Positions 1 through 12,417 of a DNA stretch of 64,000 nucleotides are shown piece after piece; within the stretch, counting starts at the first letter, position 1, and each line of letters starts with the position of its first letter. The position numbers and the translations under genes were made by a program. The DNA is from Dryas octopetala (taxonomy: Eukaryota > Streptophyta > Magnoliopsida > Rosales > Rosaceae). The stretch is from NCBI GenBank assembly GCA_963921425.1, contig OY992838.1, forward strand, positions 21,666,712-21,730,711, written 5' to 3'. The notes under the pieces are model-generated. The model was not told where the DNA came from and ran no database searches. It saw only the letters and a program-made list of their open reading frames with translations.

Positions 1-170
1 CCCATCGAAGACCCACCCCCCCGAAACCCACCCTCCCCAGAAAACCCACCCCCACCGAAACCCACTCTCCCCGGAAAACCCACCCCCACCGAAACCCACC
101 CCCCCACCCGAAACCAGCTCGAAACCCCCCCCCCCCCCCCACACCCGAAACCAGCTCACCGAAACCCCAC
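1..170. repeat. C-rich tandem repeat inside the CACTA element
   Basis: About 170 bp of degenerate tandem units built on GAAACCCACCC, with C runs up to about 15. It lies upstream of the visible CACTA exons, in what is probably non-coding internal sequence. No reading frame is supported here. Confidence 0.7.
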
Positions 171-482
171 AGAGGTATTTTTATTTTATTTTTTTCAATT
201 TCTGTTATTTTAATTAAATTTTGTTATTTTCTGTTTTTTATGTTTTGTTATATTGTGGATTTTGCACTTGTTGTGGATTTTGCATAAATTGGTTGTGAAA
301 TTTCTGATTTTAGTGGTAATTAGTTAATGTTGTGGGTTTATATTTTATGGCCGACCCGGTTGCAGCAAACCCACCTGATTGTGGGTTTTTGGTGGGTTTT
401 TTTTTTATATTTTTTATTTGGGTGTTTTTTGTTTTTTTGTTTTCTGTGTTTTCTGCTCATTAGCTTTATTTTTTTTTTCAGA

Positions 483-2362
483 GGGATCAAGTGCAGGTGG
501 CCAAGGGAATAGTAATACCCAGGGAAATTTTTCAGGTCAGACTTAAGACTCAATCGCTCCTTTAATGTTATTTGGCTGGTGTTTTTAATTTTTTGTTCTT
601 AAATTTGTTTATTAGTGTTGAATAAATTAGTTTAATTCTGATCATTGTTCTTAGTTTGCTGATATTTTTTTTATGTTAGATAACAAATTAGTTTTCATAT
701 AAAATTAGTTAGTCTTATATTTTTTTTAATTATAAAATTTATTAGATAGTTTGTATGTAGATTAGTTAGTTTGTTAGTTTTTAAATATAAAATTTAGTTT
801 AATTACAAAATGTAGATTAATTAGTTTGAGAAATATAATTTAGTTATAAGGTGAAAGGCGATGGAGCCAGCTCCCAATGATGTAGTTCAGCCATCCTCGA
901 GTACTGGGAGCCCCTCTATGCCACGGAGGGCCCGTCGATCTCATCGCTCTAGTCAGGTCACCGCTTCCGCTTCATCTACTGCGACGTCATCCACTGCGAC
1001 GAGGGGACCATGTAGTGGGTTGAAGTCCTCTCGGATCGTGCGCAGTACTGGGGCACGGATTCCAGTCATGTGTGTGCAAAACGGCCGACGACCGTTAGAT
1101 CCTAACGTTGACAGTTTGTTCTCGCACGATGTGGGGGCTATTATCCGTGCCGAGTGCGCCATGGTTGCAACCACTTGGAAAAAATTGCCGGCAGAGATTC
1201 AACACAAAGTGATCCGCTCCATCTCAGTGAGTATATAGCTCAATAATTAATTCAAAACGATAAATTTGATCATTCATAACAATCTAATATTTTTTTCAGG
1301 TTAACTTTGACATTAAGATGGATGATCCCCTCACCGTCACGTACATGACAGATTTACTCATCAAGTCCTACAGGCAGTGGAAGCACGAACTACACGTGCA
1401 TTTCAAGGGATTTTCGTCGGCAGTTGAGGCATTGGCGAACCCCCCTATGGAGTTGGTAGAGCGGTCTGACCAGTGGCGTTTTTTGTGCGATCATTTCATG
1501 AGTCCGTCGTTTTTGGTACGTTTTATCATCTTAAGACTTTAGAAAATCGATTATTGTTTTGTTATTCTATTATTGTATACATACACTAACACATTTATAA
1601 TTTGCTTAATATTTAACAGAAGAAGTCAGTCGCCAACGCCAGAAACCGGAAAGGGAAGCCGTTTAACCATCATAGTGGTCCGACGCCCATCTCATATCGA
1701 GTGGAGTTGCGACGTCGGGTACGTCATTATTTAATTTAATACATATATATTCTTTAATATTGGTTGGGTTTTTGACAAAATTATTTTCTTTTTCAGCGTG
1801 GGTTGCAATTCCCGGGGATAGACACTTTCGGAGATATCTATGTTCATCCCGGTTGTGATGCGGCCAAGGCAAAACATGTTCGTTTTTTATATTTTAATTT
1901 TTTTCACAATTTTTTATATTTATTTTTCTAATTGGTTATATATAACATTTTGAAGGATGAGATGGTGGCCAACTCGAGAATATATTTGGAGAGCTTGGCC
2001 GAGCAGCACCCTCCGGGTACTCTGTTGGAGTCGATTCCAGTACCCGATCCCGATGTCGGACTCCGTATTATGATAGACTCATTGGGTGTTAGGCCCGGTA
2101 AGGAAATACGCGGTATGGGATATGGGCGGATTCCTGAAGTTCGATCCTCGTCTTCGTCTTCATCTTCTTCTCAGCCATCTGCAGTTGTCGCAGGGTTGTC
2201 CGCTCAAGTGAAGAAGTTGCAGGAAGACTTACGAGCTGAGAGAGCGGAGAAGGAGGCGTTGTATGCTGCATTGTCCAAGGCGATACTGGGTTTGTCCCGC
2301 CACCATCTTCTCATCAACCTCCGTCAGATATGAATGATGATGATGCTACTAGTTTAGAATAG
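483..2362 (+). CDS. CACTA-encoded second protein, Transposase_24-like (Ptta/En/Spm), multi-exon
   Basis: The main exons with consensus splice sites are about 861-1226, 1300-1515, 1620-1718, 1797-1877 and 1956 onward. Joined in phase, they give a Ser/Thr-rich head and a conserved core (tryptophan in QWRFLCDHF, then NARNRKGKPFNHHSG). A RGLQFPGIDTFGDIYVHPGC block, a D-E-M acidic start of the last exon and a C-terminal coiled-coil-like stretch (KKLQEDLRAERAEKEAL) follow. This order is typical of PF03004-type proteins of plant CACTA elements. A Gly/Ser-rich short exon near 483-533 may belong upstream. The last exon's frame closes at 2333; a neighbouring frame reading PPPSSHQPPSDMNDDDATSLE to a stop at 2360-2362 looks like the original tail, so a one-base shift near 2290 is likely. 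Function in transposition is inferred from the family. Confidence 0.75.
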
Positions 2363-2520
2363 ATTGACTATTAGGGTTATTACTACTTTGTATGGATATT
2401 TTGATATATAAATTTATTAATTTGTTTTATATAGTTTTTGAATAAAGAAATTTTTTTTAAATATTAAATTCAAATATATAATCTAAATTAAAAAAACAAT
2501 TTTTTTTTAAAAAAAAATAT

Positions 2521-3058
2521 GTTTAGGCGACGGAATTTTTCGTCGCCCAAACATGCTTTGGGCGACGAACATAACTATTCCTCGCCCAAAATCATGTTTA
2601 GGCGACGAACAATGTCGTCGCCTAAAAATATTTTGGGCGAGGAATAGTTATATTCGTCGCTCAAAGCATGTTTGGGCGACGAAAAATTCCGTCGCCCAAA
2701 TCATGTTCCGGCGAGGAAATTAATTATTCCTCGCCCAAAGCATGTTTAGGCGACGACAATTTTCGTCGCCCAAACATTCTTTGGGCGAGGAATACCTATG
2801 TTCGTTGCCCAAAGAATGTTTGGGTGACGAAAAATTTCGTCGCCTAAACATGCTTTGGGCGAGGAATAATATGCTTTAGAAGACGAAAAAACTCCGTTGC
2901 GCAAGGTGTCTTTGGGCGAGGAAATTCTCTGGTTCGTCGCCCAAACTCTTGGGCGTCACAAATTGGGCGGCCAAACTTTCGACGAACTAAGTTCGTCGCC
3001 CAAACACTTGGGCGACGAAATTAGACTTTGGGAGAGGAACTAGGTTCGTCGCCCAAAC
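2521..3058. repeat. CACTA subterminal palindrome array (GGGCGACGAA units)
   Basis: More than 15 copies of TTTGGGCGACGAA or its variants (GGGCGAGGAA, TAGGCGACGA) occur in both orientations. They often sit as head-to-head palindromes separated by a few bases to about 20 bp. Such arrays next to the terminal CACTA motif are the binding region for the element's own DNA-binding protein in En/Spm. Confidence 0.9.
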
Positions 3059-3061
3059 CTT

Positions 3062-3075
3062 TTTTTCTTGTAGTG
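3062..3075 (-). repeat. CACTA terminal inverted repeat (right end)
   Basis: Minus-strand CACTACAAGAAAAA, identical to the typical plant CACTA terminus. It fixes the element boundary at 3075. Confidence 0.9.
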
Positions 3076-3516
3076 AGCAATGGTGGCGCAGAGAAGCAAA
3101 GTACCAACTCCAAAACCCGCCAGCTGCCGGAACACAGAGATCGCCGACTTCTCGCCTTTGAAACGACAGTAAGTCTCGGACCTTCTCGGCGTCGAGTCGC
3201 CGTCCACGATGGCAGTTGGAGAATCAGAGACCAACATCGTGCTCAGGACGTCGAGAGGAAGAAGACTTGGGTGGTCCAGCATTGTAACTCCGCCGGAAAA
3301 GGCAAATCGCCGGCGAGTACCACCGATCGAAGTCGCGGAGATCTGGGCTGTTTGGGCATGATTCGGGGCGAGTGATGACAGCGTGAGGAAGAGGAGAGAG
3401 AGAGAGAGAGAAATTAAGTTGATGGTGGTGGTCTCGCTGGCAACCGTCACCGGACAACGCCACACGCGCAGGCGACAGCCTCGCACGGAGGAGAGAAAAC
3501 AAAGAGAAGAAAGATG

Positions 3517-3587
<71 letters not shown>

Positions 3588-3744
3588 TGAGAATAGGAGA
3601 AAATATATTGGAAATTGATTTTGAATAACCTAAGGTTATAATAAGAATATTAAAAAGAAAAAAATAAAACTTAGCTGAGTGTTAGTTGACTAGGGGGTTT
3701 TGGAAGAGTTTAAGTAAGTAATAGGAGGCTTTGAATTAATTATA
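3076..3744. other. Intergenic stretch with a weak minus-strand reading frame and GA tracts
   Basis: A minus-strand frame runs from about 3486 into the CACTA end. It contains a hydrophobic Leu/Ser stretch (NLISLSLSLLFLTL) encoded largely by a CT-rich tract. It overlaps the transposon terminus and matches nothing I know. It may be a captured or broken first exon, but I do not support it as a gene. The rest is low complexity. Confidence 0.4.
3521..3585. repeat. (GA)n microsatellite
   Basis: About 32 uninterrupted GA dinucleotides. Confidence 0.95.
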
Positions 3745-4882
3745 AGTTTTTTAACAAGATACCCACCTGAACTTTGACTCAATTTGCATGTTGCCACCTA
3801 AATTAAAAATTGAAGCAAGTTACCCCTGAATTAAATTTTATTTGCAAGTTACCACCTCCATCTAAATCCTCATGGGTATTTTAGTCTTTGAACTTGGGTG
3901 AGGAAGTTTTTGCCACCTCAGCATGCTTAGTGGCAAGGCCCAACCAATTACAAGTGGACACATGTAAAATCAATTTTCTATTTTTACAAATTTTGAAAAT
4001 TAATTAAAAATATCTTTGGACTCAGAAAAATATACGAAAAATTCTTATGAACTCGTCTTGACTAATACTAATTTACTATAGAGTCAAATTATCAATTTTC
4101 CCTCAAAGAGTTTCTAGAACATTGGGGAAGTCCAAATTTATTTCTAAAAAATTAAAATACTCTAGACTCTTTGAAAATTCATAGGATAATTTCTCGAACT
4201 CCAAAAATACAAGGTCAACACCATTAGTCTTCTAAAAACTAACACTACCTTTCTCGTGAACACTTGCTACCCAAAAGACCTCTCAGTCTTAGAGGAAAAT
4301 AAATTCAAGAAAAATTCTAGAATTTTCATAAAATTTCGAAATAATTCTCTAAAACAGGTTTTTGGTAATTTCGAAAATATTTTTTAGAATTCTTCTGAGA
4401 CTTTACGAAAATTCTATAATTTTTATAGAATTTATTTTATGGCAGGAAATTTATTTTAATTTTTTTAGAAATAAATTTGGACTTCCCAAATTTTCTAGAA
4501 ACTTTTGGAGGGAAAATTGATAATTCGACTCCATAATAAATTAGTATTAGTCAAGACGAGTCTGCAAAAAATTTTTGTATATTTTTTTGAGTCCGAAGCT
4601 ATTTTTAATTAATTTTCAAAATTTGTAAAAATAGAAAAATAGAAATATAAAAATGATTCTACATGTGGCCACTTGTAATTGGTTGGGCCTTGCCACTAAG
4701 CATGTTGAGGTGGCAAAAACTTCCTCACCCAAGTTCAAAGACTAAAATACCCATGAAGATTTGGATGGAGGTGATAACTTGCAAATAAACTTTAATTCAG
4801 GGGGTAACTTGTTTCAATTTTTAATTTAGGTGGTAACATGCAAATCGAGTCAAAATTCAGGTTGGTATCTTGCTAAAAAGCC
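3745..4882. mobile_element. Fold-back Mutator-like element (non-autonomous, very long TIRs)
   Basis: The two halves are inverted copies of each other over about 500 bp each, so the whole 1.14-kb element is nearly one palindrome. The ends read AGTTTTTTAACAAGATACC and, on the other strand, GGCTTTTTAGCAAGATACC. It is flanked by a perfect 9-bp direct repeat, TTAATTATA (3736-3744 and 4883-4891), the Mutator target-duplication length. No coding capacity is seen. The arms have diverged by scattered substitutions, so it is not very recent. Confidence 0.85.
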
Positions 4883-4891
4883 TTAATTATA

Positions 4892-5946
4892 TTAAGGATG
4901 GAGGTTTTGATAGTTTACTCTTAATTAATTAAGTATTTTCTATAGCTAGTTTCAGAAAAGCCTCAGGAAATTGCGCAGAATCGAAACTGATCGACATTAG
5001 ATTTGAACGGGCAACAAGGAACATATTATCTAGTCCAATTTTGACCCTTTAGGAGTTAGACTTTTCTTTTTGGTCTAATTGAGAGTTAGACTTAAACGGG
5101 AACAATCCCATACCTTGAAGCAACAGCTTGTCTCTAGTGTTTCCTACACATATATACCGTCTATTCCACTCAGATAGATCGATTTGAGCCTAAAAAGGAA
5201 CGATTGGATAATAATTTATCTCGCAATCCATTAATTTTGAGTAATAAATTGTATTAAAATTCATCCCCAACCCCGCTATAAATTTTTCCTAATATATAAC
5301 TTAATTAAGATATGATTTTCTCTCTTGGCCAAAAAAAAAAAAAAAGATATGATTTTCTCTAAAATACTCCCATAATTAAGGGGCAAATTAAAGGATATAT
5401 AAAACGATATATATGGTTCTCCCAATTAAGATATATATTTGGAAATAATTTATCTTGCAAGGCAAATAAGGGGAGTATATTAGAGACAATCTATCTCAAT
5501 TAGGATATATATTGTTCGCCAAGTATAAACGGAGTAGTACTACAAAATCCAAAGAACACAATAATAATACGTACGTACGCGGCAAGTAATTAATGCTTTA
5601 CTAACACAATATATCTTTTGGAGATCCGAAGGATAATAATGAGTGTGGTATATATATTCTTTGATTAATATCAACCGTTTGATCGTTATACATAATACTT
5701 TATCCTCTTTTTTTTTTTTTTTTTCTGGTAGATTTATTACAAAATACTAATCTTTTTTCTGAAAAGGAACAAAATACTTATCTTTTAGGATAAGCTGCAC
5801 CTAATTCATATCCAAATTTGAGTTGGAATTAGATGGAGAGATGGATAGTAATTGTATTCTAATTTTAGGATGATGAGTAGCTATCTTCCTGCCAAAGTAT
5901 CCTGAGTCTGTTAGGTTATATATAGCTAGTATATCTCTATAGACTC
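4892..5946. other. Upstream region of the fructokinase gene, no gene seen
   Basis: AT-rich DNA without a supported frame. A 20-bp phrase beginning AAGATATGATTTTCTCT occurs twice around 5307-5360 beside an A-run. This is presumably promoter and intergenic DNA. Confidence 0.5.
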
Positions 5947-5955
5947 TATATAAAA
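5947..5955 (+). promoter_or_regulatory. TATA box of the fructokinase gene
   Basis: TATATAAAA followed by GGCC, about 105 bp before the start codon, with a purine-rich likely 5' leader after it. Position and sequence fit a plant TATA box; the transcription start itself is inferred at about 5980. Confidence 0.6.
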
Positions 5956-6059
5956 GGCCTCTCTTTAGTTGTTGTTTTGCACCGTTAGAGAAAGAGATCG
6001 AGAAATTAGAAGAAGAGTATATAAGAAGGTAGGTAGGTATCATTAGAAGAAGATCGAAG

Positions 6060-7631
6060 ATGGCGAATTCAGGATTGATTGTTGCTTTTGGGGAGATGCT
6101 GATCGACTTTGTGCCCGACACAGCTGGAGTCTCGTTGGCTGAGTCCAAGGGGTTCCTTAAAGCCCCAGGTGGCGCACCTGCCAACGTGGCTTGTGCCATC
6201 ACCAAGCTTGGTGGTAAATCGGCTTTCATTGGCAAGGTAATGTATTGTAATTGATATTACGATTTCGATCTCTCTATCAATTCAACGATTGATTTGATGA
6301 TTAATATACGTATGTACGTAGGTTGGAGATGACGAGTTTGGGCACATGCTGATCAACATACTGAAGCAGAATGGGGTGAACGCGGAGGGAGTGTGCGTGG
6401 ATAAGGATGCAAGAACGGCATTGGCGTTTGTGACCTTGAGGAAGGACGGTGAAAGGGAGTTCATGTTCTACAGGAACCCTAGCGCTGACATGTTGCTCAA
6501 AGATTCTGAGCTTAACATGGGCCTCATTAAGCAGGCCAAGATCTTCCACTATGGATCTATCAGCCTCATCGCTGAGCCATGCAAAACTGCTCATTTGGCA
6601 GCCATGAAAGCCGCCAAGGAAGCTGGCATACTGCTTTCTTACGATCCCAATGTCAGGTTGCCTCTCTGGCCCTCTGCTGACGCTTGTAGACAGGGCATCA
6701 AGAGCATATGGAATCAGGCTGATTTCATCAAGGTTGGTAGTTGCTACCTATACCTCTTTTAATTAATTATATAAATTATCATCGATGATACTATTTTTGA
6801 TCCATTCATCAATATTAAATTTGACTTAATTCAAATTAGATTAGCGTTTAATTAATTCCATCTTAATTGGTTCTGTTTAATTTGCTGCATCCAAATTGTG
6901 ATATATGTACAGGTGAGCGACGACGAGGTGCAATTTCTGACGCAAGGAGATCCTGACAAGGAAGATGTGGTTCTGTCTCTATGGAATGACAACCTCAAAC
7001 TGCTTGTGGTCACTGACGGTGAGAAGGGCTGCAGATATTACACTAAGGTACTTCATTCATTATATATATATATATATTCTCTAGCTAATTAATATTAATT
7101 TAACTAATTATAATTAGGATTCTTAATTAATTTTCATACAAGTGGTTATATATTTAAATAGATTTATTTCATTAGCTAGGTACGTATAACGTTTGTCTTT
7201 TGCTTCCTGAATCTGACAAATATATCATACCTGTACATCAATATAATACAGAAATTCAAAGGAAAGGTGACTGGCTACTCGGTTAAAGCTGTCGACACAA
7301 CTGGTGCTGGTGATGCTTTTGTTGGTTCTTTTCTGCTTTCCCTGGCCAAAGATATGACCATCTTTGAGGTATCTTTCACTCCCAAATTAATTACACACTG
7401 TCACACTTTATTCTTTTTGGAGTGTTATTTCATTTTGGATTTTAATTAATTGATCTAATATATTATTAAATTTCGTTGGCTACTTATGTATAGGATGAAG
7501 CAAAATTGAACGAGGCTCTGAGTTTTGCAAATGCTTGTGGAGCCATCTGCACTACTCAGAAGGGTGCAATTCCAGCTCTTCCAACCCCTTCTGATGCTCA
7601 AGATCTCATCTCCAAGTCCAAAGCCAAATAG
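6060..7631 (+). CDS. FRK: Fructokinase (pfkB-family sugar kinase), cytosolic type
   Basis: Five exons with GT-AG introns: 6060-6236, 6322-6732, 6913-7047, 7252-7368 and 7494-7631, all phase 0, giving 325 aa. Fructokinases phosphorylate fructose with ATP to fructose-6-phosphate, downstream of sucrose synthase and invertase. The N-terminal GEMLIDFVP strand and the sugar-site block [10 protein letters not shown] (about residues 37-46) are present. The C-terminal pfkB signature [14 protein letters not shown] holds the catalytic Asp of GAGD. Length matches plant fructokinases (about 320-330 aa). There is no transit peptide, so a cytosolic enzyme is likely. The start is the first ATG after a TATA box and a purine-rich leader. 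The frame is intact and all junctions are canonical. Confidence 0.95.
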
Positions 7632-7861
7632 ATGTTTTTTTTTTCTCCTTAATTTGTTTGTTTAGGGTTCCATCGCATTAAACTCTCCTAGTTTAAGTAT
7701 TTTCTCTTAATTTATTCCGTACGTACGTTTCTTAAATCTTGTTAATTTCTTCATGTTTATGGATATATAATAAGTAATTATTCCAATGTTTTCAATCTAT
7801 ATTTTAATTTTATGCCAAGATTTGTGAATCTCTCTCCCTTGCTTAGTTACTCCTTCCCACC

Positions 7862-8305
7862 TAGGGCTATAAATTGGCTCGATACAGCTCGAGTTCGTAA
7901 GTTCGGCTTAGTATATTCGACTTATTTGGTACGGTTGTATTTCATGGAAACCATATTCATCTATATGATGTTTTAAAGAAGTCTTTGGTGCCTATCTAAT
8001 TTAATTAAAAATATATATTAATTCTAAGTTAAATTAACATATTATAATGCTTTCAAGAAGAAAATGTATGATAGAAATTAATATTTTTTAAAAATAATAG
8101 CTAATAAAATATCTTCGATAAAATTATGTGAATAAGCTCGATACAGCTCGAGTTCGCATCGGGTTTGATTTTTTTTAAGCTCGTTCGACCTCGGCTCATA
8201 TAAGAAACAAGCCAAGCCAAGCTTAAGCTCAAGCTCGAAAAATTTAAAACAAGTTAAGCTTGAGCACGGTGGTATTCTGCTTGGCTCGGCTCGTTTACAT
8301 CCCTA
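7862..8305. mobile_element. hAT-type MITE (TAGGG...CCCTA ends)
   Basis: The ends TAGGGCTATAAATTGGCTCG and, on the minus strand, TAGGGATGTAAACGAGCCG are imperfect inverted repeats. They are flanked by a perfect 8-bp duplication TTCCCACC (7854-7861 and 8306-8313). Internal GAGCTCGA/AAGCTCGAGC-rich repeats are typical of this common plant hAT derivative. It carries no coding sequence and lies just 3' of the fructokinase gene. Confidence 0.85.
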
Positions 8306-8313
8306 TTCCCACC

Positions 8314-10179
8314 ATCAAACCCTAGTTAGGTCACCATATCATAATATGAATATATGATTTCAATTCAGGCTTAATCTAAGCATTCCCACGCGTACCAAAA
8401 AATAAAAATAAATTAACAACTATCAATTAATTATTTCCCTATAGAAAACAAATAAATCTCGAAATTCTGTGCCGACAAATATGATTGTACTTTTTTTTTT
8501 TGGCCGTTATTGTACTTCTTTAATTGGTCTTTTGTTATATTACTCTCATTTAATGATCGATAAATAGGTAGAGAACTTTTCATCTCTCTAGATTCTAGCT
8601 AGTATTATTATTGTGGGGAATGCTAACTACTTTTTCCCAATCTACCTTCCCTTGTTTTTTCTCTTATTATTTTTTCATTCTACGTTATGTCTCATGATCT
8701 AAATTGTTCATATTTTAGATGACCGAAACCGTCTATTGATTTAATAATAATTACATATATAACTAAACAATTTCGGTTGATTTTTTGAAGAGATAATCTT
8801 TAAAATGTGATGAATATGAACGATTCCTAGACTATATATACTGCAAATGATCAGGATAAGAGAGAATCGAAAGGGAAGGTAAGTGATGGAAAATAGCTAG
8901 CATTCCCTCACAGTATATGCAATATATATATATAGGAAAATGCTAAGAGTCCCAACTTTAGTAAATCTCTAGCACTACTCTTATGTATAATAAGACCGAG
9001 ACATCAGACATGCAAACACAAGCAGCATAAGATGGGATGAAGCGAAGCGCACTCATTCCCCTAGAGGTCACGAATGATAATTTAACACATAAGCTAAAAA
9101 TCAATCTATGTATATATGTATGCATTTATGTCTATTATGCATATTAATTCGTGTAGGGGAATAAATTCCATAATTTGTGGATTTTGCTTTTTCTAAAATA
9201 GTCTTTATTTCAAGTTAAGCTTTTTTTTTTTTGAAAAAAAAAAAGTATTAGTTTTCTGACTCTTTGACTACTTTCCAAATATCTCTCAAATAAAATATCG
9301 ACATTCGATTGCAATATATTGACGATTTCGGTTCTAATATTGACTTTGATAGAATCATCATAGGTACTCACCTGCAACATTCAATATATAGTGAGAACAT
9401 TGTTTAATTCTTATGGCCGGGTTTTGATTGTTGAATGTTTAATCCATATCTTAACATTTTTGGCTTATCATTCCTCTCCCCTGATTTGCAATGAGGGAGA
9501 GAGGGCAAAGAGGTGGATAAACTCATACCTTAAATTATATAAAGACAATTAAGTTTTATCTCAGGTACTGTTTTATCTCAAGTGTTATGCATGTGATCGA
9601 GGATATGCAGAGATAAGCTAGAATCAAGAGACCTATACTCTTTAGTAGTTCAAACATAACCAACATGACCTTCACTGTTTCACTCATGCATGTATAAAAA
9701 TTTACCTTGTCAAACAAATTAAAGTTCTTGCTTATATATAATAAGAAATCCCTTGATACAGAATACCATGAGTTATGCGTTGCTAAACTATGACGATACA
9801 ATATGCCTATACTCTAATCCAAGGACTTGGTGCCTGTATTACTCGAGTCTAAACCGTATAATGTAAACCATTATCAAGGTTAAGCTAAACTGTATTGAAA
9901 TCTAGATGTAGAATGATATAGATATCCTTGCTTGTTAACAAAACATTTCGAATTAGACCTTTTGTCCTTTTAATTAATATTCGGGATTAATTCTTGTTAG
10001 AAGGCAAATAGAAAGATATGTAAGATGAGACATACTTTAAAGGGTAAAATAATTACCTGGAAAATTTCATCTTTATTTACTGAAAGTGGTAAAATGTTGA
10101 TGCTAAAAATCTCCAAAGATAGATAATTAATCAACCAATAAATAATGAGCAAAAGATCGATTGCGGTCTTCTCGCAAAT
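8314..10179. other. AT-rich intergenic DNA, no gene seen
   Basis: Only short unsupported frames occur here. A perfect short palindrome of T and A runs lies near 9221-9245. I recognise no transposon ends. Confidence 0.5.
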
Positions 10180-11340
10180 GTGAGACTTTATTCGATCCCT
10201 TCCCGAAAAGTGCAACGTGGTTACCAAGGAGGAGATTCCAGAGGGTTCTCTAGTCATCTTGGTCGATTCCCTCCAATACATAGGATTTCCCCTTCATCCC
10301 CTTTTTCATATTGTTTTCAATCAAATGAGTGTTCATCCCCTTCAAATGAACCCCATTTGTTTTCAGCTAATTTATGCTCTCCTTAGCTTTGGCCTCTCTG
10401 TGGGAGCTGCCTTCGGGTTCGTCGACTTCTTCTATTGCTATAAGTGGAATCGAACCAACGAACTCAATCGATGGCACAACTTCTTTTTATTTCACTCTGA
10501 AGCCCAATGCCCCAAAATTATTTCGTGATAGACCGACCTCCCACAATGGTTGGAAAACTAGGCCGGTGGTGGTGTCTTGCAACTGGGCTGCCCTCGAGCT
10601 TTAGGGCATATGCTCCTACCAAACAAGTTTTCTAACTCCCCCGGTATTCCCCAATTTGCTAACTATCACAATTTAAGTGTCGATGTGGTCTGTCAGCGTC
10701 TACTGATTACTGATATTTTGCTTTTCCTTTTTCCAGACAAGACGTGTTATACCGAAGAAAAGTTGGTTCACGAGAGGCTTCAAGCTATCCAACTTCACTT
10801 CGTTCTCAGCTATCCGAAGCACAGTGTTGATTGGTACACCACCGTAGATTGGCTTCAAAAAGTGAGCAAAGAACGTCAGTCCATAATTTACGCCCCTTAC
10901 TCAGCAGCGAAGAGGGCTGGCTTCGAAGGTTACTATGTGAAGGACTTCGCGAGTGGATTAATTGAGCGAAGCAGCGAGCTCGAGCTGACTGAAGCTGGTA
11001 GATGGAGGATAGAGAAGTTTTGTGCTCAGGTTGAAGTTCCTTCTGATTCTGAGAAAAGGCAGTTTGAAGTAGAGGAAGTCAGTATGTAGTGAAGGCGCCT
11101 CAAACCAGTGAAGGATCCGATCCTTGAGAGGAAGAGGAAGAGGAAGAGGAAGACTGAAAAGGCTTCGAAGAAAGGGAAGACCCAAAAGGGTGCTGAGGGG
11201 GTGATCAAGCTAGAGTCTCCGAGCAAGAAAAAGGATCGCCCTCTCACTCCAGTTCGAGTGACTGATGGAAAGGCTTTGAAGTTGGACCAGTTGGGTTCTC
11301 CTTCCCTAACTCGGGCTCCTTTGGCTCCAATAGAAATATA
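10180..11340 (+). mobile_element. Fossil of a gypsy-type retroelement (gag-like PF04195-type region)
   Basis: Plus-strand frames between 10217 and 11340 resemble the plant 'putative gypsy type transposon' N-terminal domain (HPLFHIVFNQMSVHPLQMNP, then a WK-rich RDRPTSHNGWKTRPVVV block). A region with a Lys/Arg-rich tail follows. No LTRs, protease or polymerase are seen, and the copy is clearly broken. It directly abuts the PMD fragment of MULE copy A, so it probably inserted there. Old. Confidence 0.55.
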
Positions 11341-11382
11341 TTCTATTAATCTAGAAATCTATTATGTTATTGTTTTCCTCAG

Positions 11383-12045
11383 GTTATTTGGGAACCATAC
11401 AAATCCCAAAGACAAACACACCCATTGCCAGATGTAGCATTTTTCATAGGGATGATAAGGTGTTTCGACGTTATTGAGCCTTATTGTCCCGAGAGAGTTC
11501 TTAGACAGTTTAGGAGGTATAGACGATCCCTCATGCACTATGTGGGGTCTTTTGGGGGGTTCGAAGTGCAAATGCATACTCGTACAAACCCATTTATGAT
11601 TATTTGTATGGTATATGGGAGGCATGGGGGACTCACATGTTGTCCCAGAAAGCTCACAGTTCACCAGTGAGCGTCCCTTAAAAACTGTTAAAAGGTACAT
11701 GAATTGGGTTCATCACTATATCACATCTAGTCGTCCATAACCCCACTTGTAGAGCTACATTTGACCCACATGCCACATTGGATATTATATATATACTACA
11801 GGGTACATACTTTTTACAATTCTATTTGTATTGTTATCTGACTCCATCTGCTAAATGTTGGCATATTTTCTTATTATGAGCATAAGGATTACTCAGCCGA
11901 TTGTTGACATGGGCGAAGAAGTTGTTGTTACACGTCCTACTCATCTTTATTAGGCAGTAGCTAGTTTGCAACATATTTTGGAGGGTACAAACTTGCAAGA
12001 CACGATGACGTACCAACGCTCATCGAGACATCGTCCCCACGAATG
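11383..12045 (+). pseudogene. Plant mobile domain (PMD) gene fragment, last exon(s), in MULE A
   Basis: After an acceptor site (TTTTCCTCAG) the frame gives VIWEPYKSQRQTHPLPDVAF then GMIRCFDVIEPYCPERVLRQF. This closely matches the second exon of the PMD gene at 62964-62674 (VIWEPYKFSRQQHPLLDVAF, ERVLRQFGR). After about 11510 the match moves to another frame, so at least one indel is present. A further coding-like block (RITQPIVDMGEEVVVTRP, about 11880-11950) looks like the C-terminal tail. Upstream PMD exons are not present. PMD proteins are plant-specific and occur both in transposons and in domesticated silencing genes. Confidence 0.7.
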
Positions 12046-12417
12046 ATTATGCGTTGATGGTTAAAAATGTTTTTTGTTAATTCAGAATGAGTACTTGCCG
12101 AGGGTACATGGATATTATTTGACTATGTTTATTTAGTTTGTGTAATTCGACTATGGTTTGGAATTGATGTAATTTGACGATGTGTTTATTTATAATTCGA
12201 TTTTTTTTTGTTTTGTTTTAAGTTTTATAATTTGACTATGAAAACAAGTCCAACTCTAACCAAAAGCCGATTATAAAAGGAATGGTTAAACAAATTTGTC
12301 TTGTTTCTTGGCAAATTACACTCTTTGGAAATGGTTGAGATGGAAAGGGTTTTATAATTATTCCAAAACAAATTTATGCCAGTTCATTCAGCAGTAAACT
12401 GTCGAACTATTTTTTTT

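Larger units (their letters stand above)
1..3075 (+). mobile_element. CACTA (En/Spm-like) DNA transposon, right-hand part; left end lies outside the window
   Basis: The right end is defined by a terminal motif that reads CACTACAAGAAAAA on the minus strand (3062-3075), the classic CACTA inverted repeat. Just inside it are about 540 bp of palindromic subterminal repeats, the usual binding-site region of this superfamily. The element encodes a Transposase_24-like gene on the plus strand. CACTA elements make 3-bp target duplications; the base triplet after the end is AGC (3076-3078), but the left partner is not in the window. The superfamily call is firm; the total length and the main transposase (TNP2-like) cannot be seen. 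Confidence 0.9.

Noticed and set aside
3040-3486. 148-aa minus-strand frame with a hydrophobic stretch as a secreted protein
   Set aside because: It runs into the CACTA terminus, its hydrophobic part comes from a CT-rich tract, and no family or exon structure supports it.
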